NCBI GenBank assembly: GCA_035934385.1
Contig: DASYXY010000070.1
Location: 21,080-85,079 of the forward strand
Reading direction: 5' to 3'
DNA length: 64,000 nt
Source of the DNA: CF-118 sp035934385
GTDB lineage: Bacteria > Chloroflexota > Dormibacteria > Dormibacterales > Dormibacteraceae
Part shown: positions 22,921 through 31,073 of the stretch, one piece after another
Position numbering within the stretch: the stretch's first letter is position 1
Layout: each line of letters begins with the position of its first letter
The notes under the pieces: generated by a model
Seen by the model: the letters and a program-made list of their open reading frames with translations, nothing else
Databases searched by the model: none
What the model was told of the DNA's origin: nothing
Made by a program: the position numbers and the translations under genes

Positions 22921-23351
22921 GGTTCGGCTTCGAACCTCAACCGACGCCGGTCGTCGCCGAGGTTCTCGAACGTGATGAGCTCGGCCCGACGCAGGTCAAG
23001 GCGGTCACCCCATTCGATCACCATCGCACCGTCATCGAGCAGCTCGTCGAGCCCGAGGTCGGCGAGCTCACCCGCGGCTTTGACGCGGTAGAGGTCGACG
23101 TGAGCGAGCTGCACGCGTCCCGGGTAGATGCGCACCAGCGTGAACGTGGGGCTCTGGACCTGCGCATCCGAACCGGTGCCGCGCGCCATGCCGCGCACAA
23201 AGGTCGTTTTGCCAGAGCCCAGCGGGCCCGCGAGCAGCACCAGATCACCGGCTTTGAGCCGCGACCCAGTCCCCTCGCCGAGCGCCTCGGTCTCCGCGGC
23301 CGATGAAGTCGTCACCTCACGCAAAGTGGTCGTACCCGCGGAGGGCGACAT
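22917..23351 (-). CDS. tsaE: tRNA threonylcarbamoyladenosine biosynthesis ATPase TsaE
   Basis: A 144-residue P-loop ATPase: Walker A LLAGPLGSGKTTFVRGMA, the QSPTFTLVRIYPG segment, HVDLYRV and VIEWGDRL, all typical of TsaE, which drives the threonylcarbamoylation cycle. From the ATG at 23351 it overlaps thiL by 35 bases; an in-frame GTG at 23315, just after the thiL stop, gives 132 residues and a conventional N-terminus and is a realistic alternative. Confidence 0.94.
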   Translation of the reverse strand: MSPSAGTTTLREVTTSSAAETEALGEGTGSRLKAGDLVLLAGPLGSGKTTFVRGMARGTGSDAQVQSPTFTLVRIYPGRVQLAHVDLYRVKAAGELADLGLDELLDDGAMVIEWGDRLDLRRAELITFENLGDDRRRLRFEAEP

Positions 23352-24174
23352 TACGGATGCCGTAGATCGCCAGGGCCCGGTCGGGCCGCATCACACCGAT
23401 GGGTTTCAGGCCGGCGCCACGGATGGCGTCGTCGGGCCCGACGCAGACCAACTCGACCTCTTCCCCGCTCGTCAGTGCTTCCAATATCGAAGCGCCTTCG
23501 GCCACAGGCACGTCCCGGGCCTGCAGCCTGGTGCCGCAGCCGGACATCTGCGAGAACTTCTCCATCTCTCGAACCAGTCCGTCCGAGATGTCGCCGCAGC
23601 AAAGACCTGCCTCATTCAGCCTGCGGCCTTCAGCCATGCGTGGCTCGAGCCGCAGAACCCTACGCTCGCGCAACGCCACCGCAGACGCGCCGAGTGGACC
23701 CGTGACGGCCACCGACCAGCCGGGCTTCGCGGCGCTGCGCGGTAGGGGTCGCGTGTTCGTGTGCCCTGAGACGGTCAGCGAGATCACCGCCGGTCCGTCG
23801 ATCGCGCTCATGTCACCGCCCTCGATCGACAGGCCGAACTTCGACGCCAGAGCGTGCATACCGGTGAACAGGCCCACGAAAGCGTCGAGCTGCCACGAGC
23901 GCGGCACCGCCACCGAGGTGAGCGCCCACGCGGGCGTTGCGCCTTTCGCGGCCAGGTCCCCCATCGCCAGGGTGAGCGCGCGCCAGCCCACGTCCTCGGC
24001 GCTCATCCATTCGAGGTCGAAATGCACGCCCTCGACCGCCATGTCTGTGCTGACGACGGTGAACGGGCCTTTCTCCTCCAGAACCGCAGCGTCGTCGCCA
24101 CCCGCCTGCGGGCCGAGGTAAGGCTGGATCAGCTCCAGGAGCCGGCTCTCACCGATCCCGCCGATCGTGGTCAC
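23317..24174 (-). CDS. thiL: thiamine-monophosphate kinase ThiL
   Basis: A 285-residue kinase converting thiamine monophosphate to the diphosphate cofactor. Metal and nucleotide site residues appear in GPQAGGDDAAVL, STDMAVEGVHFDLEWMSAED, TLAMGDLAAKGATPAW and SIEGGDMSA, with GDISDGLVREMEKF later. Shorter than the usual 310-330 residues, with a compact C-terminus. GTG start overlaps the thiE stop by four bases. Confidence 0.95.
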   Translation of the reverse strand: MTTIGGIGESRLLELIQPYLGPQAGGDDAAVLEEKGPFTVVSTDMAVEGVHFDLEWMSAEDVGWRALTLAMGDLAAKGATPAWALTSVAVPRSWQLDAFVGLFTGMHALASKFGLSIEGGDMSAIDGPAVISLTVSGHTNTRPLPRSAAKPGWSVAVTGPLGASAVALRERRVLRLEPRMAEGRRLNEAGLCCGDISDGLVREMEKFSQMSGCGTRLQARDVPVAEGASILEALTSGEEVELVCVGPDDAIRGAGLKPIGVMRPDRALAIYGIRNVALRGYDHFA

Positions 24175-24845
24175 GCGTCCAGCATCGCACGCAACCGTCG
24201 AGCCGCCGCCTCTGGGTCCGATGCCTCACCGATTGCCCTGATCACACAGACGCGATTAAGCCCGAGCCTCGTCAGTAGCTGGACGTTGGACTCATCGATC
24301 CCGCCGATGGCGAAGACGGGCACATCGCCCCCGGCTGCATTCGCGACCGCCCACACGCCTTCCGGGCCTATCACCTTCTTCTCGGATTTCACGGGCGTCT
24401 CGAACGCGGGCCCGACCCCCAGGTAGTCGGCGCCCGCGGCGATCGCCTCTCGCGCCGCTTCGGGCGTGGACGCGGACGCACCGATGAGCAGTCTTCCGCC
24501 CGCAACCGCGCGTGCCCCGTCGACCGTGATGTCGTCAGGTCCCACATGAACGCCGTCCGCGTCCGACAGCAGCGCGATGTCGACGTGGTCGTTGATGACG
24601 AAGAGCCTGCCCGCCGCGGCGGTGATGGCTCGGAGCGCGCGCGCCGCCAACAGGAGCTCTCCGCGCGGAAGGCGCTTCTGCCTGAGCTGAACGACATCGA
24701 CTCCGCCGCGGACGGCAGCCTCCGCGAGCTCTGACAGCCTCGCCGGCGCCAAGTCCGGCGTTATGAAGTAGAGGCGAGCCGCCTCTAGGTCAGGATCTGG
24801 CGAAGCTTCTCGCGGAACGCCTGAGGCGCCGTGTCGCAGTCGCAC
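24171..24845 (-). CDS. thiE: thiamine-phosphate synthase ThiE
   Basis: Joins the HMP-pyrophosphate and thiazole-phosphate halves of thiamine. TIM-barrel motifs visible: LYFITPD at the first strand, VDVVQLRQKRLP, LFVINDHVDIALLSDADGVH, LIGASASTPEAAREA, ADYLGVGPAFETPVKSEK and VFAIGGID. The core begins ~22 residues after the GTG at 24845. No standard start lies closer, so any real start overlaps the zf-HC2 gene by ~60 bases; an upstream start at 24908 is also open. Confidence 0.92.
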   Translation of the reverse strand: MRLRHGASGVPREASPDPDLEAARLYFITPDLAPARLSELAEAAVRGGVDVVQLRQKRLPRGELLLAARALRAITAAAGRLFVINDHVDIALLSDADGVHVGPDDITVDGARAVAGGRLLIGASASTPEAAREAIAAGADYLGVGPAFETPVKSEKKVIGPEGVWAVANAAGGDVPVFAIGGIDESNVQLLTRLGLNRVCVIRAIGEASDPEAAARRLRAMLDA

Positions 24846-25003
24846 GAGTGCTTGACCAGCCGCTTCAGGTGCGCCTGGAACTCGTACTGGTCGCTGCAGT
24901 CCGGACACCCTTCGAGGTGCAGCTGGAGCTCCAGGACCTCGGTGTTGCTCAGCTCCCGATCGACGTATCGATCGAGCTTGTCTTGGCAGTCAGGACAGTT
25001 CAT
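24785..25003 (-). CDS. zinc-finger (zf-HC2) anti-sigma factor-like protein
   Basis: A 72-residue soluble protein: MNCPDCQDKLDRYVDRELSN and then HLEGCPDCSDQYEF, the Hx3Cx2C ZAS motif of anti-sigma factors. It has no membrane helix. The extra Cys pair in HSCDCD near residue 53 resembles redox-sensing RsrA-type anti-sigmas. Its start overlaps the upstream ECF sigma gene by four bases, so it most likely restrains that sigma factor. Confidence 0.9.
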   Translation of the reverse strand: MNCPDCQDKLDRYVDRELSNTEVLELQLHLEGCPDCSDQYEFQAHLKRLVKHSCDCDTAPQAFREKLRQILT

Positions 25004-25575
25004 TGCTGAGTCGCACCTTGCGCGCTGCCGCGCACGATACCCGATTCCACGGCGTAGTCATAGAGGCTCCTTTGAAGCTGCTGGCGGGCGCGGTGGAGGC
25101 GGGACATGACCGTGCCGATCGGAACCCCCAGCGCCTGGGCCGCGTCCTTGTAGGAGAAGCCTTCCACGTCCACCAGTAGGACCACCTCCCGGTGCAGCGG
25201 GGGGAGCTTTTCCACAGCCGTCACGACCTCCGAAGCGGCGATGCGGTCAAGCACGTCGGCCTCGGGCCGGGCGCCTTCGTCGCGCAGCTTCTCGAAAAGG
25301 ACGAAGTCGCCGACGTCGTCGAGGCTCACGTCGTCCTTGCGAGTGCCCTTGAACCGGTCCCAGAAGAGGTTGCGCATGATCGCAAAGAGCCAGGCTTTCA
25401 TGTTGGTTCCGGCCTGGTAGCTGTGCTGGTACCGGAGCGCGCGCAGGTATGCCTCCTGGACCAGGTCCTGCGCCTGGTCGGGATCCCGGGTCAACCGGAG
25501 CGCGCCGCGATACAGCGTGTCCAGGTGGGTCAGCGCCTCTTCCGCGAAGGCAGCTCGGGCCGGGCTCTCAGCCAT
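25000..25575 (-). CDS. ECF-family RNA polymerase sigma factor
   Basis: A 191-residue group 4 sigma factor. Region 2: RLTRDPDQAQDLVQEAYLRA, then TNMKAWLFAIMRNLFWDRFK (the -10-recognising part). Region 4: LPPLHREVVLLVDVEGFSYK and DAAQALGVPIGTVMSRLHRA (-35-recognising helix-turn-helix). Resembles the SigH/SigR oxidative-stress group that pairs with ZAS anti-sigmas. The ATG at 25575 is preceded ten bases earlier by TACACT; an upstream TTG at 25617 would run through that promoter. Heads the overlapping run to tsaD. Confidence 0.93.
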   Translation of the reverse strand: MAESPARAAFAEEALTHLDTLYRGALRLTRDPDQAQDLVQEAYLRALRYQHSYQAGTNMKAWLFAIMRNLFWDRFKGTRKDDVSLDDVGDFVLFEKLRDEGARPEADVLDRIAASEVVTAVEKLPPLHREVVLLVDVEGFSYKDAAQALGVPIGTVMSRLHRARQQLQRSLYDYAVESGIVRGSAQGATQQ

Positions 25576-25650
25576 AAGTACAGCCAGTGTAGTTTCACCT
25601 GCCTTCCGCAAGTCCAAACGTGAGCGGGCTTGGCGCTTATTCCGCGGCGG

Positions 25651-26724
25651 CTATTCGACGTAACTCCGGTCGACGCGCGGTCCCAGGGATGTGAGCATCT
25701 CGTACGAGATCGATCCCGACCAGCGACCGACCTGCTCCGCGGTGATTCTCTCCTCGCCGTCGACCCCGATCAGCGTCACCACGTCGCCCACCGAGACCTC
25801 TTCGACGTCCGTGACGTCAAGCGTGATCGCGTCCATGCTGACGGTGCCGACCAGCGGCGCCTTTCTGCCGCGAACCAATGCGTAACCGCGATTCGAGCGC
25901 GCGCGGTGAACGCCGTCCGCGTAGCCGATCGCCACGGTGGCGATGCGCGATCGAGCCCTCGCGCGCCATGTTGCCCCGTAGCCGACCGTCGCTCCTGTCT
26001 CCACAGTCTTGAGGTGCGTGATGATCGAGTGCAGCGTCATCGCCTGTGCCATCCCCGGCCACTCGCAGCCATAGAGCGCAATGCCGCAGCGGACAGCATC
26101 GAGCGCGTACTCGGGAAAGCTGTGGGCGCCAGCAGAGTTGCACGCGTGCCGCATTCCTGGATCGGCGCCCAGCGATGCCAGCGTTTCGGCGAACAGCTCG
26201 AACTGGTGGCGCGTCATCTGCGCGTCGGTGTCGGCGGATGCGAAATGCGTCCACGTGCCATCAAGCCTCAAGGCTGCCGATTGCTCGATGAACTGCGCTA
26301 GCGCCGGCGCGTCCTCGGGCGCGCAGCCGAAACGGCCCATGCCGGTGTCGATCTTCAGATGCACGGGCACCACCTCGTCCGTCTGGTTCAGCGCCTCCGC
26401 CATCGCGAGGCTCGAGACTCCGATGGCGCAGCCGGACGCGGCCGCGGCTGCCGCCTCCGCCGGCGCGAGGCCGCCCATGACCAGGACGTGCTCCGCCGGT
26501 ACGAGCCCGCTGAGCTCTCTCGCCTCGGCGAGCGTCGACACCGCAAGCCTCGTGGCGCCGCCGTCGAGCGCCGCTCGCGCGGCTTTGAGGGCACCGTGCC
26601 CGTAGCCGTTGGCTTTGACCACCGCGAAAAGGTGAGTGTGCTGCGGAAGGTGCTCGAGGATGCGGGCCGCGTTGGCGCGGATCGCCTTGAGGTGAATGTC
26701 GGCCCAGCGGAGCTGGCCGGTCAA
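25651..26724 (-). CDS. alr: alanine racemase
   Basis: A 357-residue fold-type III PLP enzyme making D-alanine for peptidoglycan. The PLP lysine is in LFAVVKANGYGHGA (about residue 36), and DTGMGRFG, the VGYGATWRARARSRIATVAI segment and VSMDAITLDVTD follow. The TTG at 26724 is chosen over an upstream ATG at 26808, since the family starts at LRWADIHLKAI and the 28 extra codons lie in a copy of the 158-bp repeat. Confidence 0.95.
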   Translation of the reverse strand: MTGQLRWADIHLKAIRANAARILEHLPQHTHLFAVVKANGYGHGALKAARAALDGGATRLAVSTLAEARELSGLVPAEHVLVMGGLAPAEAAAAAASGCAIGVSSLAMAEALNQTDEVVPVHLKIDTGMGRFGCAPEDAPALAQFIEQSAALRLDGTWTHFASADTDAQMTRHQFELFAETLASLGADPGMRHACNSAGAHSFPEYALDAVRCGIALYGCEWPGMAQAMTLHSIITHLKTVETGATVGYGATWRARARSRIATVAIGYADGVHRARSNRGYALVRGRKAPLVGTVSMDAITLDVTDVEEVSVGDVVTLIGVDGEERITAEQVGRWSGSISYEMLTSLGPRVDRSYVE

Positions 26725-26740
26725 GAGTCCGCGGCGACGG

Positions 26741-26898
26741 GGATCCGACGCAGATTCGCGAGATCGGCGGCCAGAGCCAAGGAAAGGGTGGCGCCGCGAG
26801 GAGCGCATCTGTTGATGCGCGACGCTGCGGAGCCGGGGCCCTTGACGCTGGCTTGGGCGCCGCAGGCGCCTGGCCGCCTAGCTCGTGAAGATGCGAGG
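26741..26898 (+). repeat. 158-bp dispersed repeat, copy B
   Basis: Begins GGATCCGACGCAGATTCGCG, contains GAGCCAAGGAAAGGGT, a GCGCATC-TGTT-GATGCGC hairpin and GGCGCC-GCA-GGCGCC, and ends GTGAAGATGCGAGG. Same length and block order as copy A but opposite orientation relative to transcription. It sits 17 bases upstream of the alr start, between the acpS-nnrD fusion and alr. Confidence 0.8.
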
Positions 26899-26923
26899 AG
26901 GCTCCGGCGCCGCGGACTCAACC

Positions 26924-28156
26924 TCAAAGGCCGCCCTGTCGGAGCGCGTTCATCACGAGCGGGATCTCGGTGAGAAGGTCGCCCGCGAGCAGCCCGCTGT
27001 CGCCCACTCTTTGCGCCAGGCGCCGGCCCGCCGCGGCGTGTATGTAGACGCCGGTGACCGCCGCCGTGAAGGCGTCGAGCCCCTGCGCCACGAGTGCGCC
27101 GATGACGCCGGCGAGCACATCACCCGTGCCGCCGGTGGCGAGCGCGGGCACCTCGTGCGGGTCCTCGCTGCACCGGCCGTCGGGATGGGCCACGACGGTC
27201 TTCGCGCCCTTGAGGACGATCACAGCGCCCCACTCCTTGGCCCCTTTGCGCGCCGCGCCCTGCCGGTCGGCTTCGATCTGTTCGATCGTCTTGCCTGTCA
27301 GGCGCGCCATCTCTCCTGGGTGAGGCGTGAGGATGCGACGCGGACCGAGCTTGCGCTTGATGCGAGGAGAGTCGGCCAGTGCGTTCAGGCCGTCGGCGTC
27401 GATGACCATGGGGCACTCGGCGTGCATCGCGAGGTCGACGACGAGACGCCACGTCGAACGATCGCGGCCAAGGCCCGGACCGATGACCACAGCTTCGGCA
27501 TCAGCGATGTTCCTCAACACGTTGTCGTGCGCGGCGTGCCCGATGGCACCGGGCGCGACCTCGGCCACCGGCGTCGCCATCACCTCCGTGACCTTGGCCG
27601 CCAGGATCGGATAGATGGACTCGCCGACGAGCAGCCGCACCAGTCCGGCCCCGGTGCGAGCTGCTGCCGTGGACGCGAGGTAGGCGGCGCCCGTGAAACC
27701 GAGGCTGCCTGCGATGACCACGACCGTTCCGAACGTGCCCTTGTGCGCGTCCTTCGGTCGGGCAGGAAGGACGACCGCGTCCGGCGCCGGAAGCAGGTCG
27801 GCCAGGGTCTGGTCGGGCATCTCGAGGTGAGACGTCGCCACGGCGAGCCCACTGTGATGCGTGATGCTCACCTCGACGTGCGCACCCCGAGCGTCGCCGA
27901 GCAGCTTGACCCGAGGGGCGCCGAGCGGACCAGGCAGGACCTCGATGCGCTTGCGCGGAAAGCAAATGCCCGTGCCATCGAAGCACTTGATCACGGCCTC
28001 TTTCGCAGCCCACCGGCCGGCAAGGCGTTCCGAGTTGCCCGCGCAGTAGGCGAGCTCGGCGGGCGTGTAGACCTTGGCGAGAAAGGCCGTGCCGGAGCGC
28101 TTCACCGCGAGCGAGATTCGCTCCACCGAGACGGCGTCCACCCCGATGCGCTGCAT
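26924..28156 (-). CDS. fusion of holo-ACP synthase (AcpS) with ADP-dependent NAD(P)H-hydrate dehydratase (NnrD)
   Basis: A 410-residue two-domain protein. Residues 1-115 are AcpS-like: RIGVDAVSVERI, a KVYTPAELAYC segment and RLAGRWAAKEAVIKCF, holding the metal-binding Asp and Glu, which attaches phosphopantetheine to acyl carrier protein. From about residue 135 comes an NnrD/YjeF-C domain: TVVVIAGSLGFTGAAYLAST, VVIGPGLG, VIDADGLNALA, ILTPHPGEMARLTG and GTGDVLAGVIGALVAQG, which repairs hydrated NAD(P)H. The NnrE epimerase usually fused to NnrD is missing. The junction is continuous with no frame break. Confidence 0.92.
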   Translation of the reverse strand: MQRIGVDAVSVERISLAVKRSGTAFLAKVYTPAELAYCAGNSERLAGRWAAKEAVIKCFDGTGICFPRKRIEVLPGPLGAPRVKLLGDARGAHVEVSITHHSGLAVATSHLEMPDQTLADLLPAPDAVVLPARPKDAHKGTFGTVVVIAGSLGFTGAAYLASTAAARTGAGLVRLLVGESIYPILAAKVTEVMATPVAEVAPGAIGHAAHDNVLRNIADAEAVVIGPGLGRDRSTWRLVVDLAMHAECPMVIDADGLNALADSPRIKRKLGPRRILTPHPGEMARLTGKTIEQIEADRQGAARKGAKEWGAVIVLKGAKTVVAHPDGRCSEDPHEVPALATGGTGDVLAGVIGALVAQGLDAFTAAVTGVYIHAAAGRRLAQRVGDSGLLAGDLLTEIPLVMNALRQGGL

Positions 28157-28180
28157 TGCGCTAAAGGTAGCGCGCGGCGG

Positions 28181-30025
28181 CTACTCGACCGTGACGCTTT
28201 TGGCCAGGTTGCGGGGCTGGTCGACGTTCTGACCCAGCTCGACCGCGACGTGGTAGGCGAACAGCTGCAGCACGACCGAGTTGAGGACCGCCGCGCCGGC
28301 CTCGTCAGTGCGTGGAATGGTGAACAGGTCGGTGGCAACGCCGTCCAGCGAGGTGTCGCCCTCGGTGACGAGGGCCAGCACGGGAGCGTCGCGCGCGACG
28401 ACCTCGTGTACGTTGCTGACCATCTTGTCGCTCGTCGCGCCCGCGGTGCAGACGGCGATCACCGGGAAGCTCTTGTCCAGCAGGGCGATCGGACCGTGCT
28501 TCAGCTCGCCGCCGGACACGCCCTCCGCATGCACGTACGAGATCTCCTTCAGCTTGAGGGCTCCCTCGAGAGCCACCGGAAAGCCGAATCCGCGTCCCGT
28601 GTAGAGGAAGTTGCGGTAGTGGCTGTACTTGTGCGCCAGCGCTGCCACTTCCATTTCACGCTCGAGAATGCCCCGAACGCGGTCTGGCAGCTCTCGCAGC
28701 GAGGCCACCAGCTCCTGCCGGCGCTCCAACGAGACATGGCCGTTCACGGTCGCGAGCCGGAGGGCAAGCAGGTAGAGGCTCACCAGGTGAGCGAGATAAG
28801 TCTTGGTCGACGCCACACCTATCTCCGGACCGGAATGCAGATAGATGGCGCCGTCCGCGTCGCGCGCGGCCGAGCTGGCAACCACGTTGGTGACGGCTAC
28901 GGTCATGGCTCCGCGGTCCTTCGCCAGCCTCATGCCTGCGAGGGTGTCCGCGGTCTCGCCCGACTGCGTGATCACTACGGCCAGCGTGTCGGTACCGAAC
29001 GTCGGCCGTCGGTATCGGAACTCGGCGGCGTCCATGGCGCGCGCAGGGATGCCGGCCCAGTCCTCGATCGCGAGCTCGCCGAGCAGCGCCGCGTGCCGAG
29101 AAGTGCCCATGCCGAGCAGCAGCACCTCCCTCAACCGCGCCAGCTCCTCATCGGCCGGCGAGAACTCGCGGAAGGAAACCGTACCGTCGTCGGTGAGTCG
29201 ACCCCGCATGGCGTTGGCCACTGCCTCGGGTGCCTCGTGGATCTCCTTGAGCATGAAGTGCGGGAAGCCGCCTTTTTGCGCCTGGCTCACGTCCCAGTCG
29301 ACGTGCACCAGCTTCGGCTTGACGGACGTGCCGTCGAGCGTTGAGACCTCGGCGCCGAGCGGCGTCACCGCGGCAACCTCGCCTTCACCGAGCACGAGCA
29401 CGCGCTTGGTGTACGGGATGATCGCGGTGATGTCGGAGGCGATGTAGAACTCGCCCTCGCCGAGGCCCACCACCAGCGGCGCGTTCAGCCGCGCACCGAT
29501 CAGAAGATCGGGATCCTCTGTCGAGAACATCGCGAGAGCGTAGGCGCCCCTGATGCGCTTGAGAGCAGCGCGTACCGCGGCCAGGAAATCGCCCTTGTAG
29601 TAGGCCTCGATCAGATGCGGCACCACCTCGGTGTCGGTCTCGGACGTGAACTCGTGACCCTTCGCCTGCAGCTCCTGGCGCAGCTCTGCGAAGTTCTCGA
29701 TGATGCCGTTGTGCACGACGAAGATCTGGCTCTTGCAGTCGGTGTGCGGGTGAGCATTGACGTACGTCGGCTTGCCGTGGGTCGCCCATCGAGTGTGGCC
29801 AATGCCAAGATGGCCGGACGGCATCCCGGCCTTGAGCTTGGCTATCAGGTCGTCGACCTTGGCCTCGGACTTGGTGACGCTGGTGCGGAGCAACGATCCG
29901 GGCCTTGGCGTCTCCAGCACCGCAACTCCAGCCGAGTCATAGCCGCGGTACTCGAGGCGCTTGAGGCTGTCCATGAGGATCGGGGTGGCCTCTTGGTCGC
30001 CCAGGTAACCGATGATCCCGCACAT
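28181..30025 (-). CDS. glmS: glutamine-fructose-6-phosphate aminotransferase (isomerizing) GlmS
   Basis: A 614-residue enzyme, normal length, producing glucosamine-6-phosphate for cell-wall precursors. The N-terminal glutaminase begins with the catalytic MCGIIGYLG (Cys2) and has RLEYRGYDSAGVAVL and GIGHTRWATHGKP. Two SIS isomerase domains follow, with LLGMGTSRHAALLG, ITQSGETADTLAGMRLAKDR and the C-terminal QPRNLAKSVTVE. Nothing resembling a glmS ribozyme is evident in the short 79-base spacer upstream. Follows the cdaA and CdaR-like genes. Confidence 0.98.
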   Translation of the reverse strand: MCGIIGYLGDQEATPILMDSLKRLEYRGYDSAGVAVLETPRPGSLLRTSVTKSEAKVDDLIAKLKAGMPSGHLGIGHTRWATHGKPTYVNAHPHTDCKSQIFVVHNGIIENFAELRQELQAKGHEFTSETDTEVVPHLIEAYYKGDFLAAVRAALKRIRGAYALAMFSTEDPDLLIGARLNAPLVVGLGEGEFYIASDITAIIPYTKRVLVLGEGEVAAVTPLGAEVSTLDGTSVKPKLVHVDWDVSQAQKGGFPHFMLKEIHEAPEAVANAMRGRLTDDGTVSFREFSPADEELARLREVLLLGMGTSRHAALLGELAIEDWAGIPARAMDAAEFRYRRPTFGTDTLAVVITQSGETADTLAGMRLAKDRGAMTVAVTNVVASSAARDADGAIYLHSGPEIGVASTKTYLAHLVSLYLLALRLATVNGHVSLERRQELVASLRELPDRVRGILEREMEVAALAHKYSHYRNFLYTGRGFGFPVALEGALKLKEISYVHAEGVSGGELKHGPIALLDKSFPVIAVCTAGATSDKMVSNVHEVVARDAPVLALVTEGDTSLDGVATDLFTIPRTDEAGAAVLNSVVLQLFAYHVAVELGQNVDQPRNLAKSVTVE

Positions 30026-30104
30026 TCCTCTTTACACAACTCCTAGGTCGCGTGCTTGGACTGATTGCTGCTTCTGAACGGCGGGGAGGGCCCTCAGGTT
30101 ACTC

Positions 30105-31073
30105 CTAGGGACTCGGACTTACGTTCGGATTGGGCTGAATCAGGAAGGTGATCGTCGCGATCTGAGTGACGCCGGTGACGTTGTCGGGATAGGTGATGCT
30201 GACGTGGACCGTCGTGTTCGACGTCGCGCTGCTGAGGTCGATGGCCGGCAGCACGATGTTCTGGATGCGACCGATCACGGCCGGATCGCCGCTGATCACA
30301 ACCGTGGCAGGGCTGATCACCACGCCCACCAGTTGGTAGCGCGGCGGCGGGGGTTGAGCGGGCGCCGCGGCCACAAGCGCCACCGTCTTGTCGAACGAAG
30401 CCTGTTGAGCCTCGATGTCGATGTTGACGTTGGCGACGTCCCACGTCGTCTGGGGCTCAGTCGGCGTCGTCGGGACCGAGCCGCTGCTGTTGACAAAGCT
30501 GATGGGCTGGCTCGGCGACGAGCTGGAGTTGAAGTTGACCTGCTGGCTGAAGACAACGATGGCTCTGAGCCCGTTCTCCCACGAACCAGGTCCGCTGAAG
30601 TTGACAGTGCACGGTGCGGGCGGCGTTCCGCAGGTGGCCACTCTCTTGGTGATGGTCCAGCCCGGCGCCGGGCGCGCAACGACCTCGACGGGCACCGCCA
30701 CCGTCCTGAACTCATCGACGTAGACGACGATCGGGGCCGGATTGCTGACGTTGACGGGGTTTGTTCCGGTGTAGCGCGCGGTCACGGGCAAGGTGACGGC
30801 CGGCCCCGGCTTGGCCTGGGACGCGTCCGCGGAAGCGGTTAGGTTATCGGCCGTGATGCCGCTGATCACCTCCGCCAGACCTGAGAAGGTCACGTTGACC
30901 TTCGTTGGAGGATGGATGATGACTATGCCCTGAGCCAGCGCGTGGTAGCTGAGGGGCACCGTCAGCGTGCGAGTAGTGGGCGGGTTCTGCGAGAAGGCGA
31001 CCGCACCGAGCATGAGTACCGCGAGCATGAGCGCAAGCACCTTGAGGCGCCAGTCGTCAGTGAGCCAGCTCAT
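30105..31073 (-). CDS. YbbR/CdaR-like diadenylate cyclase regulator
   Basis: A 322-residue protein: basic N-terminus, one membrane helix (LKVLALMLAVLMLGAVAF), then extracytoplasmic YbbR-type repeats, for example RTLTVPLSYHAL and VTFSGLAEVI in the first and PVEVVARPAPGWTI in the second. CdaR proteins bind CdaA at the membrane and tune c-di-AMP synthesis. Starts in a four-base overlap with cdaA. The C-terminal half is Ser/Thr/Pro-rich. Confidence 0.87.
   Translation of the reverse strand: MSWLTDDWRLKVLALMLAVLMLGAVAFSQNPPTTRTLTVPLSYHALAQGIVIIHPPTKVNVTFSGLAEVISGITADNLTASADASQAKPGPAVTLPVTARYTGTNPVNVSNPAPIVVYVDEFRTVAVPVEVVARPAPGWTITKRVATCGTPPAPCTVNFSGPGSWENGLRAIVVFSQQVNFNSSSSPSQPISFVNSSGSVPTTPTEPQTTWDVANVNIDIEAQQASFDKTVALVAAAPAQPPPPRYQLVGVVISPATVVISGDPAVIGRIQNIVLPAIDLSSATSNTTVHVSITYPDNVTGVTQIATITFLIQPNPNVSPSP

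Noticed and set aside
24171..25003. TPP riboswitch near thiE/thiL
   Set aside because: The genes overlap their upstream neighbours, leaving no leader in which a riboswitch could lie.
26885..29344. 819-residue open frame on the plus strand
   Set aside because: It is antisense to the acpS-nnrD fusion and glmS, both with clear motifs; its translation has no family features.
30026..30104. glmS ribozyme upstream of glmS
   Set aside because: The spacer is only 79 bases and shows none of the conserved ribozyme core; length is too short.
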